Source: Sorghum bicolor
Taxonomy: Eukaryota; Streptophyta; Magnoliopsida; Poales; Poaceae
Assembly: GCF_000003195.3 (NCBI RefSeq)
Contig: NC_012873.2
Span: 24,277,317 to 24,341,316, forward strand
Length of the DNA: 64,000 nucleotides
Reading direction: 5' to 3'
The notes under the pieces are model-generated. The model was not told the origin of the DNA, searched no databases, and saw only the letters and a program-made list of their open reading frames with translations. Made by a program: the position numbers and the translations under genes. The number at the start of each line of letters is the position of its first letter. The stretch's first letter is position 1. This document shows positions 30,332-43,222 of the stretch, one piece after another.

Positions 30332-31047
30332 TGTTGACACCATTTTTGGACACGTACACAGAGACCAGTAGAGTATAGATCGGCAGGTGGAGCAACGGTA
30401 ACTAGCCTACAGAAGAGTTACCGATGAAGATAGTTGCCGATGATGAGACGATAGAATATGACTAAGTCTAGAGGTAGTGACGTGCTCTAGCCGATGCTCA
30501 ATATTGGTGTTTGCCGATGGCTATAACAGGAAGACTGCCAATGACTCTGAAGGGAAGCGTGGAGGTTGCCGATTGATCTGTGGCGGTGTCCCGGTCGGTT
30601 ACGAGGGGGTGGTTCTATGTTTTCCTTAGTTATTTAAAATCGTTTTGTATATGGATTCTGTTTAATTTGGAATTTGAGTCCTAGTCGTGTCTGATTGTAG
30701 CTCTTTGAGCTAGGTATAAATGTAGACCCTAGGGCCTTGTAATGAGATATCTATCAATCAATTAAACACAAGTTTTTACTCATATTCCAGCATCTACTTT
30801 TTCGACGACTTCGTCATATTTTCCTTTTTATTACGAGTTCTTAGGAGTTCGTCGACTTAAGCTCGACGTATTCTCGAGTTCCGTGTGAATACCTCTTGGC
30901 CGTGACATCCGGGCGCATCGCTGTTGTCGGGACCAAAGTATTCGAGTTATCACCTTTGCCGATAGTAAGGTCAAATCGGCTGGCACGCCTTAACGTTTAA
31001 ATCGGGTATTAGCCCTTTGTGTTTGCAGATCAGCTTTTGCATCAACA
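30332..31047 (+). repeat. D1 3' LTR
   Basis: 716 bases, TGTTGACACC to GCATCAACA. It keeps the 21-base segment missing from the 5' LTR. TATA box at 30715-30721. Confidence 0.9.
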
Positions 31048-31052
31048 GAATC
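31048..31052. repeat. Target-site duplication, right copy (D1)
   Basis: GAATC, after which the E1 LTR resumes with ATTCTGGGATG. Confidence 0.9.
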
Positions 31053-33063
31053 ATTCTGGGATGTCTAAACGTGAATTGTAGACAATTTACTAAGCTTTCT
31101 AGAAAGTATCTATTTGCTTAGTTTGGCCGACTGATGCTTAAGTTATGGCTGAATCTCGAGACTAGTTAATCTGCCCATGAGACCAGTGACTAAGTAGGAG
31201 TAGCTAAGGTTGATTAGCTTGTCTTGTTAGCCTCTCTACCAGAGAAGAAGTATGCACTTGCTTGTTGTACATGATTCTCTTGATGATTAGAAGCTTATGC
31301 TCATGTTTGCACCATGTTCCATGTCCCTTTTGCTGGTCATCATAACATTATGCATTTTATGTGCATTCCCTATGTTTATCGCCTTGTCATGCATACATAG
31401 GTGTACCCAAGGGAGTGACGGTTTTGGAGTTCGAGCTGCCGGAGCCAGAAGATCAACAAGGGGAGCTACCTCGAGGAGCTGAGGAGGAGGATCTGCCGAA
31501 GTGCCCTGACCACCGTCCCTCTACTTACATTGAAGGCAAGCCCCGGAGCATTATAAGCCTCCTACTATTTTGTTACCATGTCCAGCTATCAATTGATTAT
31601 GGTTATGTATTGTTGCATTAAGTGTTAGGCGTTGATATGACACCCTTGCTGCATAATGACTACCTTGTCCACCTTATGCCTTACCTAAATAGGTCCAGGA
31701 TGGAAATGATGCTTAGCCATGCTTAGCTCGGTAGAAGCCGGGTGATTTCCTGTCACCTACGAGAGATAGGTGGATGCTGATCACGGTTGGCTATATTTGC
31801 TATCGTGGAAATAACCATGTGCTAATAAAGAACTTGAGACCGGGTGGGATGATGATAGTGCAGCAGCAAGGCATGGAGGTCTTGGGTGTGAATCTATCCT
31901 CGTCCGTGTCGGTTAAGGACCTATTCATTGTGCGTCCTCGTGTCATGTTGAACGCATGCCTAACACTTAGCTGTCCGCATAAGTCATTCCGACCGTGAAG
32001 CCTATGAGTGCAACTCAGGCCGGATACCCCGTTCTGTATGAGTGCGCACCCTGGTTGGTAGTAAATATGTGCGGGGAGTCAATGGCGTCAGTCCGAGGTG
32101 TCAGGTTAGAGTCCTGACCCTGGCAGATTGGCGGTCCCTGGGGGTGCGGCGCTGGAGGGACCCGCGAATTGGTCCGGAGCTGTGCTAAAGGTGATCCGAG
32201 CTGCCCTCATGAAGTATGCTTGGGTGAGTGCTAGGAATACCCCTCCAGCTGGATAGGAATCGATTCGAATCGCCGTCTCTCCCGGATAGTGAGAACTTGA
32301 CTCGGGCAGTGTCAATGTAGAACTCACTAAATAAACTTAATGGTTATGATGAGGAAGTTGATAGCTATGTGATAATCCGGATATGGTTATTATTGTGATG
32401 CTTAAATACTCAAGTGTATGCTTAGAACAGGTGCTAATCTAGTGGATAGTTGTTAAGAAATGAACCTGCTGCTGAAATATTATAAATGGGTTACTTACAA
32501 CTAAGGCTTTTTATGCAAAAAGGTGAGTCAAACCAGTCCACAAAGATCAGCCTTGCATACTCCTTGTTGTCACTTTATTTTTGGTTTATGACGGGTAAGT
32601 CTAGCTGAGTACATTCTCGTACTCAGGGTTTTATTTACCCTTGTTGCAGATAATGTGGTTTATCTTGGCTACTGTGCTAACTGTCATCATCCGGCTGCGG
32701 ACGATGAGTAGATCATGGGCGTGATCAACTTCTTTATCTTCAGTTGTGCTTTTGTTGGGTTTGACCAGGGAACTGGCATGTAATTTAAACTGAGTGTGTG
32801 ATGTTTTAAAACTACTTTGTTTCTGCTACTAAACTGGTTTGTAATAACTCTGATGTGTGGTAAAACTATGTTCTGTGATGAATGTATGTAATCTGTGATG
32901 GCGATGCTTGATCATGTACGATCTTGGTTGTATGTTGGTTGCATTGAGGTCTTTTGAGATTTCTTTGGACTACCGAGTTTATATGGGTTCAAGTCCATTG
33001 GCTTGACTGCCTCCGTGGTCGCTAATTCACTTGAATTATTATAAATTGGACGGTTCTGTTACA
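31053..33063 (+). repeat. E1 3' LTR, right part
   Basis: Continues the LTR from 18812 and ends GGTTCTGTTACA. It matches 1-1549 apart from substitutions and the deletion near 230. It includes the antisense 73-codon ORF (32106-32327, minus). Confidence 0.9.
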
Positions 33064-33505
33064 CAGGGGGCCTTGCTTATATAGTCTTTTTAGATGAATC
33101 TAGGCCGTCGGATCAAACTGACATTAATCGCATGGTTTTCCTTGATCCTTTAGGTCGGTGGAGCGTGATCCGCGAAACGGGTCCGGATTGGACACTGTAG
33201 CTGGGCGGGTGCCAAGGTCCTTAGGGTGGGCGCCCTGGGCCAGGCTCCGTTCTGCCTCCGCTTCGTTCTCGTGGCTTCTGGAGTCTTCTAGATGATAGAA
33301 AATTGCGTGGCATGTTAATATCTCTATGTAAGCCCGATGTGTGGGCCTTTCCTCCGTATTTCCTGATAACCCCCTGCAGAAATAGACAAACACCAAAACT
33401 CGTGGAATTCTGTCAGATAAAACCCTAAGTCTGGGTGGTTGTTGCATTTGGATCCTTTTCCATGATTAGTTGACGGTTAAATGTGAGCATTATGGACCGT
33501 CAACA
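33064..33505 (-). repeat. C4: C-family LTR fragment cut by E1
   Basis: On the minus strand this is the start of a C LTR: TGTTGACGGTCC at 33505, then the GGGCGCCC block and a TATA box near 33070. It breaks off exactly at the E1 LTR end, so E1 inserted into it; the rest should lie left of the window. Confidence 0.75.
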
Positions 33506-34266
33506 GCCACCACGCCAAGAGAGGGAGGTTCTCGTTCACTAGGAGGCCCCTCCTTGAGGCAAGAAGGCAGCGCCGATCTAGGACCACATCATCGACAACT
33601 ACGAGCCACGTGACGTGCGCCATGACATCAACGAGCACTGCCAACGAAAGCGCGGCGACTCCGATGAACGAGGCTACAGCACACACCGTGGCGGGCGCTA
33701 CGACAGCGATGAAGATAGGAGGGCTCCCAAGCCACTAGGGCATCGAGTCTTCAGCCAATCCATCCACAGCACGCCATTACCCAACCCCTTTCACCCTTCA
33801 ATGAGCATCACCAAATACAATGGCAAGACCAAGCCAGAGGTGTGGCTAGCAGATTTTCGGCTGGCATGCTAGTTAGGCAGAGCTTGAGGAGATGATCGAG
33901 CCATCATCCCACAGCTACCACTTTTTCTCTCTGACACCGCCCGCAGATAGCTCAAAGAAATTCCCCCCAACCAAATCCACAGATGGGTCGACCTAGTCAG
34001 GGTGTTTGAGTGGAACTTCAAGGGAACCTATGTTCGCATGGCAACTTATGGGATCTCAGCAAATGCAAGCAGAAGCCTGGAGAATCTCTCTACGAGTATG
34101 CTCGACGGTTCTCCAAGCAGCACACCGAGCTCCCACACATCCTAGACCATGACGTCATCTTAGCATTTATGTCCGGCACCACGTGCAAGGACCTCGTGCC
34201 GGAGCGGGGGCATAATCACCAGCAGACTATCGACGAGCTGATGGATGTGGTGGCCAACTAAGTAGC
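33506..34266 (+). pseudogene. Fragment of a foreign retrotransposon gag
   Basis: Recognisable gag core in broken frames: SITKYNGKTKPEVWLADFRLAC, IIPQLPLFLSDTAR, then in another frame YVRMATYG, SCKQKPGE-like SKCKQKPGESLYEYARRFSKQ and SGTTCKDLVPE, ending ELMDVVAN. It does not match the gags of the E or D elements here. It is bounded on both sides by outward-facing starts of C LTRs. No protease or pol follows. Confidence 0.6.
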
Positions 34267-35475
34267 TGTTGACGGTCCTTAGGTACCAAATATAATCATC
34301 AAATAAATAAAGAAAAGGATCCAAATGCAACCAACACCCAGACTTAGGGTTTTATCTGATAGAATTCCACAAGTTTTGGTGTTTGTCTATTTTTGAGGGG
34401 GTTATCAGGAAATATGGAGGAAAGGCCCACATTTTGGGTTTACATAGGGATATTAACGTGTCGCGCAATTTTCTATCATCTAGAAGACTCCAGAAGCCAC
34501 AGGAACGAACGGGGGGCTGAGCGGGCCCGGGGGCAGGGCGCCCGCCTAGGTGTCTTAGTCAATCAGGCTGAGTCTCGCGGATCATGCTGCACCGACCTAA
34601 AGGATTAAGGAAAACCGTGCGATTAAGGTCGGTTTGATCCGACGGCCCATATTAATTTGGAGAGGCTATATAAGTAGGCCCCTGGCCCCTAGAGGAGGGC
34701 AATCCCATTATTCATTAGCATATTTTACAGAGAGGATTCATAGAGAGAGGTCCCTCTAGGGTTCCAACCTCATAGGGCTTAGCATCCAATGTGAGATTAA
34801 AATTAGTTCTTCTAGATTGAGAGAGAGAGTGGAGGTGTAGATCGAAGGAAGCCCATCGTGTCAGTGTCTACTCCGAGGTTGTACCTGTGGGATCAAGTCT
34901 CCTAACCCGAGGCTCGCTCCTAGGATTCTTCACTATTTTGACTCCTAAATTCTAGTAAGTTCTTTGTTCTTATTGTTCTTTGGTTTATGAGTTTACTTTA
35001 ATCTCTTCCGGTAGAGTTTGGACTAATCATTGCTAGCGTAAACGTGGTGTTTGGGCTAGGGTACTCATAGATATCCCCTGTCTAGCCGGACCGTGGTAGT
35101 AGCGAGGAACGTGACATTTCCGTAGCTATCTTTGTAACCCACAATCCCGTTAGCAGGATCGGTAGGGTTTATAGGTGCGGGTCGAACATCCTTTGTGGTG
35201 TTTAGATTCCGTAAGCCTCTCCAATAGAACAGTAGATCATCCTTACCAAGGTTAGAACGAGAGTGCGGTTGTAGTCTTCTCTATACATCGCTCACATCAA
35301 ATCACATTGTTTGTAGCCTATAGGGTAGCAGCAATAGTTTTGGTTAGTCAGATGCACGCTTTCTCCCAGTGGTAAAAATATAAATACGATACTCTGGATA
35401 GCCTCCCGGGTGAAGTGCTCACCGATATCTATGTGCTTGCGGATCATTTCCAGATGGCGTTAACAAATAACAACA
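34267..35475 (+). repeat. C2 5' LTR
   Basis: 1209 bases from TGTTGACGG to AACAACA. TATA box CTATATAAG at 34666-34674. Confidence 0.85.
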
Positions 35476-35483
35476 AGCATTTC

Positions 35484-35500
35484 TGGCGCCGTTGCCGGGA
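35484..35500 (+). promoter_or_regulatory. C2 primer-binding site
   Basis: TGGCGCCGTTGCCGGGA, eight bases after the LTR, as in C1. Confidence 0.85.
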
Positions 35501-35597
35501 AGAAAGAAGGTTTGCTGAGATAACTTTGAGTCTTGCTATTATCTTGTGTTATACTTTTATACTTTTATTCTTTTATCTTTTTATTTTTTCCATCTTT

Positions 35598-36851
35598 ATG
35601 GATAACTCAAATTCCACACCTGTTATTGAATTTTTTGCACCTTCGGAGACCAGCCATAGACCATGGGAGTCAACAAGTCCTTTCTTTGCCCCTAATTATG
35701 ATCTGTGTCCGGAGTTTATTGCAATAGGACAAAACCAACCCTTTTCTATAGCCAAGGTCCTATCGTTTAATCAAGAAGACAATAAACTTTCAGCTACACA
35801 TAGGGAATCTTTTAATCTTTCTATAAATTCTGGTTTAAACCTAGCCCTACAAGACCATGTTTTTCCTCGATATTTTCACATTGGTCTTAATCATATAAAC
35901 TTTGGTAGAGTTTTTCTTTCTTTATCTGTTAGTAAAGCAAGGTATGTCTTCATTCGTGGACATCCTTCTTGCACTAGTCTTCATAAAAAAATCCTAGAGA
36001 TAGAGAAGGAATCATCTCCCAGACAAGGAAAGGAAGTTTCAATAGCCGATTTCCAAACATTTCAATCCCATGATTCGGCTATCCAACCCAAACTAGTAGT
36101 GGTCCAAAATCATCTAAGGGAATAAGAAATTCTACCCTTGGAAATTCATTTTGGGATGAGCTTAAACTTCCTGCTTCATAAGAGACCTTTGAGTGCATAT
36201 AATCTGAACCTTCCTAAGAAGGGATCTCTTAGAAAGCATCTCAAATCCAATCCCTTTGATGGACATCTAGAAAGACTCAAAGATGGCATCTTAAGTGATG
36301 CAATAGAAGGAGAGCGAAGCCATTTAGAAGACAATCTCAGCTTCTCCCCTTCTACGCCCACTTTTGATGACTCATTCGAACCTATCTTTAAACCCATCCT
36401 TGAGCCTAATAATTTCTACTATGCTCTTTCTCTTGAACCTCCCGATGATCCTATGAATCTCTCTAGACATCCCATGCATAAGAGTCACCAAGACCACAAG
36501 GAGGATCAAGAAGAGCAACATCAATGGCTAGAGGGCATTAAAAATCCAGGTGCTATCGCCATTGAATGGATGGACAAAACAAGCTTGAGAGACAATCCTA
36601 GAGGAATTTTAAGCATTCATGAAGAATCATCCCTGGAGTTTGAGAATGAGAGAAACAACAGTGAGCATGGAAGTTATTTCATAAATACCTCACCAAGTCC
36701 TTGCTCATATAAAACATCTCCCCAATCAATTAGTCTCTCCAACCATACCACATTTGAGATCTTCAACCCCCTCTTCCTTTCTATTTATAAAAAATTTAAA
36801 GGGGTGGTTATCGATGCATATGTCTATAATAAATATTGCAGATATCGTTGA
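35598..36851 (+). pseudogene. C-family orphan ORF, long copy with one stop
   Basis: Starts MDNSNSTPVIEFFAPSE and ends CRYR. The frame is continuous for 418 codons apart from a single TAA at 36123-36125. It contains a central insert of 109 codons absent from C1 (LNLPKKGSLRKHLKSN, GERSHLEDNLSFSPSTPTF). The length difference from C1 is 327 bases, a multiple of three. No known domain. Confidence 0.6.
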
Positions 36852-38689
36852 GTCGTTCTTGATATAGGCATGCTTAGGTTGGTGTTGGAGGGGAAACCAC
36901 TTCACCAACATAATTTGATGGTTTCCCAAGGACAAGCTTAGTGTCCTAAAACAAGCACTTATCAGATCGTAACATGAACTTTTAATTACTTGCAACATTG
37001 CCTTGTGTATTAAGCAAATAAAGATAATTGTAGAAATATTCCTTTGCGTATTCATGTCACTAACCTTTCTAGGATTGGAGCAAGAAGATCCGAGGAATGA
37101 CAAGTGCAAGGTATGCCCAACCAATCATCATGCAACATTGAATTAAATTCATCCAATCTTGAATTTTGCAAAATTCAAGCTTTGGGGAAATACCTTACAT
37201 AAGAACATCCTTTGCCATGTTGCTATGTTGGTTGTCCCTACTTTTGAGGCATGCTCAATTTTTCTAAACACTAAACTTATTTTTCATCTCCACCTGAGTA
37301 GATCTCTATAAATGTTGTCATGCTACCTTTGTCTATTCACAAGCAAGTGTTGGTTTGGAAGTACTCGACATACTTCCATTGGCATTTAAATTAAGTGTGG
37401 TGCTTAGGTCAAATAGCCTTCCTTAATCTAATTAGACATGGAGTCTAGTTTGGTTACTGAACTAAAAACTGCTTGAGTAGACATCGCTATATTTTGTCAG
37501 ACTAACCCCTGCAGGAAAACTTTCAATATTAGCCTGGGAAGTCCTGAGATACAAACTCACATTGGAGACAAAGGAGACACATGAAGTTTAATGATTTGCA
37601 CAAGGAACATCATAGAGAGATGATCCATGGACCGAGACAAAGAGTGCCACAAACACGGTGCACAACCGCTAAGAAAGGAAAGCATCCACAAGGTGATACT
37701 GTACCATAACTCTTCAAGTAAGGTAACATCTTAAGGTACTTGACTATCACTTTTATAAGCTTCTCCTTGGTTCTAGCGTTCATATGAATAAAGAGACAAA
37801 CATAAATTAACCAACATCAACATGTTTAGTCCCTTAATCTTTGTTCTTAGTACTACCTTCGTGATCCCACACTCCTAATCATATAAGCTAAAATGTTGCA
37901 CATTCAATCTTTGGAAGATATAAAAAAACATAAATATAGATAGATTATCTTTCCATTAGGTCAAGCGATCTGATCTGACAAATATTTTAAATGCTACACT
38001 CATGATCTTATTATCCATCAACTTTGTCTTGCTCACTATGCTTAAGGTTAGAGAAGAACAAATACACTTTTGGTTCTGTTGGTGTTTTTCACCAATAGGG
38101 CCCATGCACTTGATCTCTGCCTTGTCTCTGTGAGCAGGTACACTTCGAGCAAAACCTGAAGGAGTTTTACAACTCCCAGATTCCACCAAGTGAAGGACTT
38201 GGATCTACGAGCATAAACACACTGAGCAGGATGCTGCCAATGCCGCACCTCGAACTGCCGGACAAACAAAGAACATGGGTGACACCGAGAGGTGCAGATG
38301 TCAAAGCCCACACCTAATCAAATGATGCACCTAAAGGATGAACACGGTGAGAAGTCTTAAAACATTAGATCCTTGCCGGAAGGTAAAATCAGTATTTATC
38401 CATATTTATCTTTTCTGCATTCCTTTTCCTTTCTATTCCATCACTTGCATTAGTATATTTACTTTTCCACATTAGCATTAGAAAAGAAAACAAAAATATT
38501 TGTTCGTTGCACTACATCATAAAATCTACAGCCCCATGTGAGTAGACTTGTGGTTCAAACCCATAGGTATATTGACTATGGTGGCATAAAATAAATATGT
38601 TTTCATCTTACAATAAAAATATAAAAATAATAAGTGCATGAACCTGCTAAATAAATAAGATTTATTAGGAGGAATCTCAATATGATAAA
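36852..38689 (+). other. C2 non-coding interior
   Basis: Matches the 5' non-coding part of C1, including the 22-bp palindrome (37158-37179) and the hairpin (38076-38098). From about 38230 it diverges and rejoins C1-like sequence near 38530. No gene seen; the antisense frames are not conserved. Confidence 0.6.
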
Positions 38690-41600
38690 TGTAACACTCC
38701 TAGTGTTAGCTTGCATGTTAACCATGAGCGTTGCATCAACATAAGCATCATCATGATCACTCATGAGCATCATACCATGATCACATGTCATTTGGTGTAT
38801 ACATTATGTGATTGAATTGCTTGTGTGACTTGCTATGTGTGTTAGTAATGGGTGACCAATGCATATAAGTGTACATTGTCTTCCAAAATACTTTAATCAT
38901 GTTTAGAATAACATTTTGATCAAAGTTTATGTTGGAGGTTTTGCCCAAAAATGCCCCTAGGTCATGGTTAACCCTAGGTTGACCTAATTAACTCCTAAAC
39001 CTCTTTTCAAATATGTTTTATGAAACCAGTGTTAGAGACCTTGCATGTAATTGTCATCTAAAGCAAAATTGTAGTAAATTTTATTACCTACAAAAGTTGT
39101 GTTGGTGACTTTTTATGAAAATGCTTGGAACCTGACAAAAAGTGGCCCACAAGCCAGAAACCAGTGCTGTTTCCAACACTTAGTTGATTTTTGCTAAGTC
39201 TGAGTTTTGCAGTTTCGAGGTAGGGTACTTGGGAGCGTTATGGTTTGAAATCGAAGCCGAACCAGACCTTGATCCTTTAAGCAATCTTGTAGAATTCATG
39301 TAGCTCTATCCAATAGAACAAATCCGAGCCGAAACCATCAAGTGAATTGAGAGTAAAATGTCGGTGCACATCGGGTTTCAGTCACTGTCGACGGCGACTG
39401 AATCACGCGATTCAGTTTTGTCAGTCGCCGGCCGGCCGACGCGTGGACGACCTGTGGCAGCCGTACGTCGACAACGACCCCGCCTGTCAACCCCAACGTC
39501 TCCACTTGGACGCCACGACGCTACCCCGAGGGCCAGCCAGCCTCATTCCCTCCGCAGCGCTCTCTCTCCTCTCTGCCTTCGTCCTCGGCGAGCTCCGCCG
39601 CGAACCAGCAACCTCGCCCGAGCTCTCCTCCCCGTCTCCGGCCAAGCCAGCGTGCCAAAAGTTTTGCCAGAGCTTCCTCTACCTCAGCGTCACCTCCTTG
39701 GCCACTGTCGAGAGCGGGTAAGGGGGCTTTGCCAAGCTCCGAGCCGTTCTTCCTCGCCAGAGTTCCGCCCGAGCTCACCGGCGATGTGGCCAGGCCTCCC
39801 TGCTCCACCATTTCTCCCCATTTTTGTTCCTAGCGCATCCCCTTGACTCACTAATGCTCGGCATGAACCTCAACTGGGTCGGCATCGGCTGAGCACACCG
39901 GCGTATCGCCCGCAGCTCCGCCGAGCCGCCATTCATGCCGACGAGCCCCCTAGAGCTCGGTAGCGTTAGGGTTTCGTACCTCGGCAGGTCCGCCTTGGTG
40001 AGAGGGTCACGATGGTGCCCTTGGATTCGACCGAGACCTCGCCGTCGTCGGGTTTCGCCGGCGACGAGCTCTCCCCTGTCTCTGTGTCATTGTTGAGCGG
40101 GTCCCACTGACCAGTGGGTCCCCCTGCAGCCTCTGTCTCTCTCTCCCCTCTGGTCCACTGTTTTGCAGAGCATCAGCTGTTTTTGTAAAATTCATAACTC
40201 GAGGTATACAGATCCAAACGGAGAGATTCCAATTTTGTTAGGTTCTTGAGTTAGTCTAGTTTTTATTAAAAATATGAAACATATCATGTTTTCGCAGAAA
40301 TGAATAGATATGATTTAATCTTGGTTAAATATGAGGTAATTATATCTTGAGATCTATGAGTCTTATGGCAATGCAAATTTAGCAGAGTGTTACTCATGAC
40401 ATGAATAGGCTCTGATATATTTATCATGATTTTTGGATGTCGGTTAGGGAAGTTATAAATATTTCTTGTTCAGTTAGGAGTTTTTGTGGTATTTTTAGTA
40501 AATAGATTATAACTCCTTTTATGGTGAAACTTGCTGAGTGATGTAATCATGTGTAAACAAAGCTATGAAAAATCTGAAATCTGTAGTTTGAGACTTTTTG
40601 ATAGGGTTTCACATTTATGCCTTTAATGCCATTGCTAGCTTATCATTTTTGTATCTCACAATATGCATGTACAAGAGCCCGGAAAATTTTACAGTAACCT
40701 TGTTGTAGCATAGATAGCATGCTGTAATTTTAATAGAATTTTTGGAGCACTTGTGTAATATGCTCATTAAATCATCTTAATAATTAAATAAATAGAAAAG
40801 GTGATGATAAAGATGAGTTTGAACCTTGCCATGATGTTTTATGGTGTTTCTTAGACATATGCTAGCTATTGGTAATTTTGGTTGGAACCTTTGTGACATT
40901 CTTATTATGTGTTTACATATTATTTTGTTAATTATGCCTTGTCTAGAGCATATTCTGTGTAGCTGATAGAAATTAATTAAGAACTGCTTGAAAATGAAGT
41001 TTGCTGGAAACCTTGTCTATAACAAACTTGTAGCTAACTTACTTATGTATCTTGTGTCCAAATTTCATAACATTTGGCTAAATAGTTTAAGAGTTATGGC
41101 TGTTGCTAGAAGTTGCTGCGAAGTGTTTGCTCCCTGGATTTTCCAGGACAGCCAGCACGCTTTGTCTGTTTTAGCATATTTCGGTTGAGAATCTTTCTGG
41201 GATTTTTAAATGTGAATTGTAGACAATTTGTTAAGCTTTCTGGACAGTGCTTACTTGCTTAATTTGGCCAACTGATGTTTGAGTTATAGCCAGAACTTGT
41301 GACTACCTAGTCTGTCCCCAACACTAGTTGTTGTGTGTGAGTAGCCAAGGTTGATTAGTTGTTTAGTTAGCCTCCCTACCAGAGAAGAAGTATGCACTTA
41401 CTTGTTAATCTGTGACTCACTTGATTTTAGGAGCTTGTGCTCATGTTTATAGCTTGCTATGTGTTCCTTGGCTCAGCATCATGACATATTGCATCTTATG
41501 TGCATTCCCTATGTTTATCAACTTGTCATGCATACATAGGTGTACCCAAAGGAGTGACGGTCTTGGAGTTCGGACTACCCGAGCCGGAGGAACAGCAGAG

Positions 41601-43222
41601 GGAGCCACCTCAAGGAGAAGGAGCTGAGGAGGAGGAGGATCTACCGGAGTGTCCTGACCACCGCCCGTCCACCTACTTTGAAGGCAAGCCCCGGAGCATT
41701 ATAAGACTCCTACTATTTTGTTATCATGTCTAGCTATCAATTAACTATGCTTATGTATTGTTGCATTAAGTGTTAGGCGTTGATATGACACCCTTGCTGC
41801 ATATTTAACCACCTTGTCCACCTTATACCTTACCTAAGTAGGTCCAGGATCGAAGTGATGCTTAGCAATGCTTAGGTCGGTAGAAGTCGGGTGATTTCCT
41901 GTCACCTGCGAGAGTTAGGTGGATACTGAATCACGGTTGGCTATATTTGCTATCGTGGAGATAACCATGTGCTAGTAATGAATTTGAGACTGGGCGGGAT
42001 GACGATAGTGCAGCAACAAGGCATGGAGGTCTTGGGTGTGAATCTATCCCCGTCTGTGTCGGTTAAGGACCGATTCGCTGTACGTCCACATGTCATGTTG
42101 AACGCATGCCTAACACTTAGTTGGCCGGATAAGTCATTCCGACCGCGAAGCCTACGAGTGCATCTCCGGCCGGATACCTCGATAAGGTTAAAGTGTGCAG
42201 CCCGGTTGGTAGCAAGGATGTGCAGGGAGTCAATGGCGTAAGACCGAGGTGTCAGGTTAGAGTCCTGACCCTGGCAGATTGGCGGTCCCTGGGGGTGCGG
42301 CGTCGTACGGACCCGCGACTTGGTCCAGAGTTGTGCTAAAGGTGATCCGAGCTGCCCTCATGAGGTGTGCTTGGGTGAGTGTTAGGAATACCCCTCCAGC
42401 TGGATAGGAATCGATTCGAATCGCCGTCTCTCCTGGATAGTGAGAACTTGACTCGAGCAGCGGCAACGTAGAACTCACTAAATAAACTTGATGGTTATGA
42501 TGAGAATGATGATGGCTATGTTATAATCCGGATATGGTTATTATTGTGATGCTTAATACTCAAGTGTGTGCTTAGAACAGGTGCTAATCTAGTGGATAGC
42601 TACTTTAAGTAATGAACTTGCTGCTGAAAATGTTATCAATGTGTACATAAATCTAAAGCTTTTTATGCAAAAGGTGAGTCAAACTAGTCCACCAATATTA
42701 GCCTTGCATACTCCTTGGTGTCACTTTATTTCTGGTTTATGATGGGTAAGTCTAGCTGAGTACATTCTCGTACTCACGGTTTATTTACCCTTGTTGCAGA
42801 TGATGCCGTTTATCACGGCTACTGTGCTAACTGTCATCATCCAGCTGCGGACGATGAGTACGTCATGGGCATGATCACTTCTATTACCTTCGGTTGTGCT
42901 TTTGTTAGGTTGACTATGGATCTGGCATGTAATTAAAATGACTGTGTGTGGTTTTAAAACTACTTTGCTTCCGCCACTGAATTGGTTTGTAATAACTTTA
43001 TTTGAACTCCGATGTGTTGTAAAACTATGTTCTATTTTGAATGTATGTAATCTGTGATGGCAATGGTTGATCATGTACGATCTTGGTTGTATGTTGGTTG
43101 AATCAAGATCTTTTGAGGTTTCGTCGGACTACCGGGTTTATATAGGGTCAAGTCCATTACCTTGACTGCTCTCGTGGTCGCTAATTCACTTGAATTGTTA
43201 TAAATTGGACGGTTCTGTTACA
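38690..43222 (+). repeat. E2 5' LTR
   Basis: TGTAACACTCC to GGTTCTGTTACA, uninterrupted, 4533 bases. It is the reference for the full LTR length. It contains the CpG-rich island (about 39370-40100) and the antisense 73-codon ORF (42257-42478, minus). Confidence 0.9.

Larger units (their letters stand above)
18813..31047 (+). mobile_element. D1: complete Tat-like Ty3/gypsy element with an antisense gene
   Basis: 12.2 kb, flanked by GAATC. The order is LTR, primer site, gag, protease, RT, RNase H, a second (archaeal-type) RNase H, integrase, twin hairpins, a minus-strand spliced gene, polypurine tract and LTR. Two RNase H domains and extra coding between pol and the 3' LTR are known marks of the Tat lineage; Grande of maize is the known example with an antisense ORF there. 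The sense genes carry many premature stops. The hexamer GCCGAT and its complement are strongly over-represented throughout. Confidence 0.9.
1..33063 (+). mobile_element. E1: Tekay/Del-like Ty3/gypsy chromovirus, interrupted by C1 and D1
   Basis: This is a long chromovirus-type LTR retrotransposon whose left end lies outside the window. Seen in order are the end of a 5' LTR, a TGG-type primer site, a leader with ORF0, gag, protease, RT, RNase H, integrase with chromodomain, a polypurine tract and a 3' LTR. The 3' LTR pieces (16344-18812 and 31053-33063) add up to about 4.48 kb, matching the E2 and E3 LTRs. Two later insertions split it: C1 at 3639-11790 and D1 at 18813-31047. The pol carries stops and frameshifts, so this copy cannot act on its own. 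The domain order and the C-terminal chromodomain place it in the Tekay/Del lineage by family knowledge. Confidence 0.9.
34267..38689 (+). mobile_element. C2: Athila-like non-autonomous element, cut by E2
   Basis: 5' LTR, primer site, orphan ORF and part of the non-coding interior in plus orientation. It is homologous to C1 but lacks the gag/protease block, which may be a family deletion. It ends at 38689 where the E2 LTR starts; the last five bases ATAAA are a candidate target duplication that cannot be verified because E2 is truncated. Confidence 0.8.
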
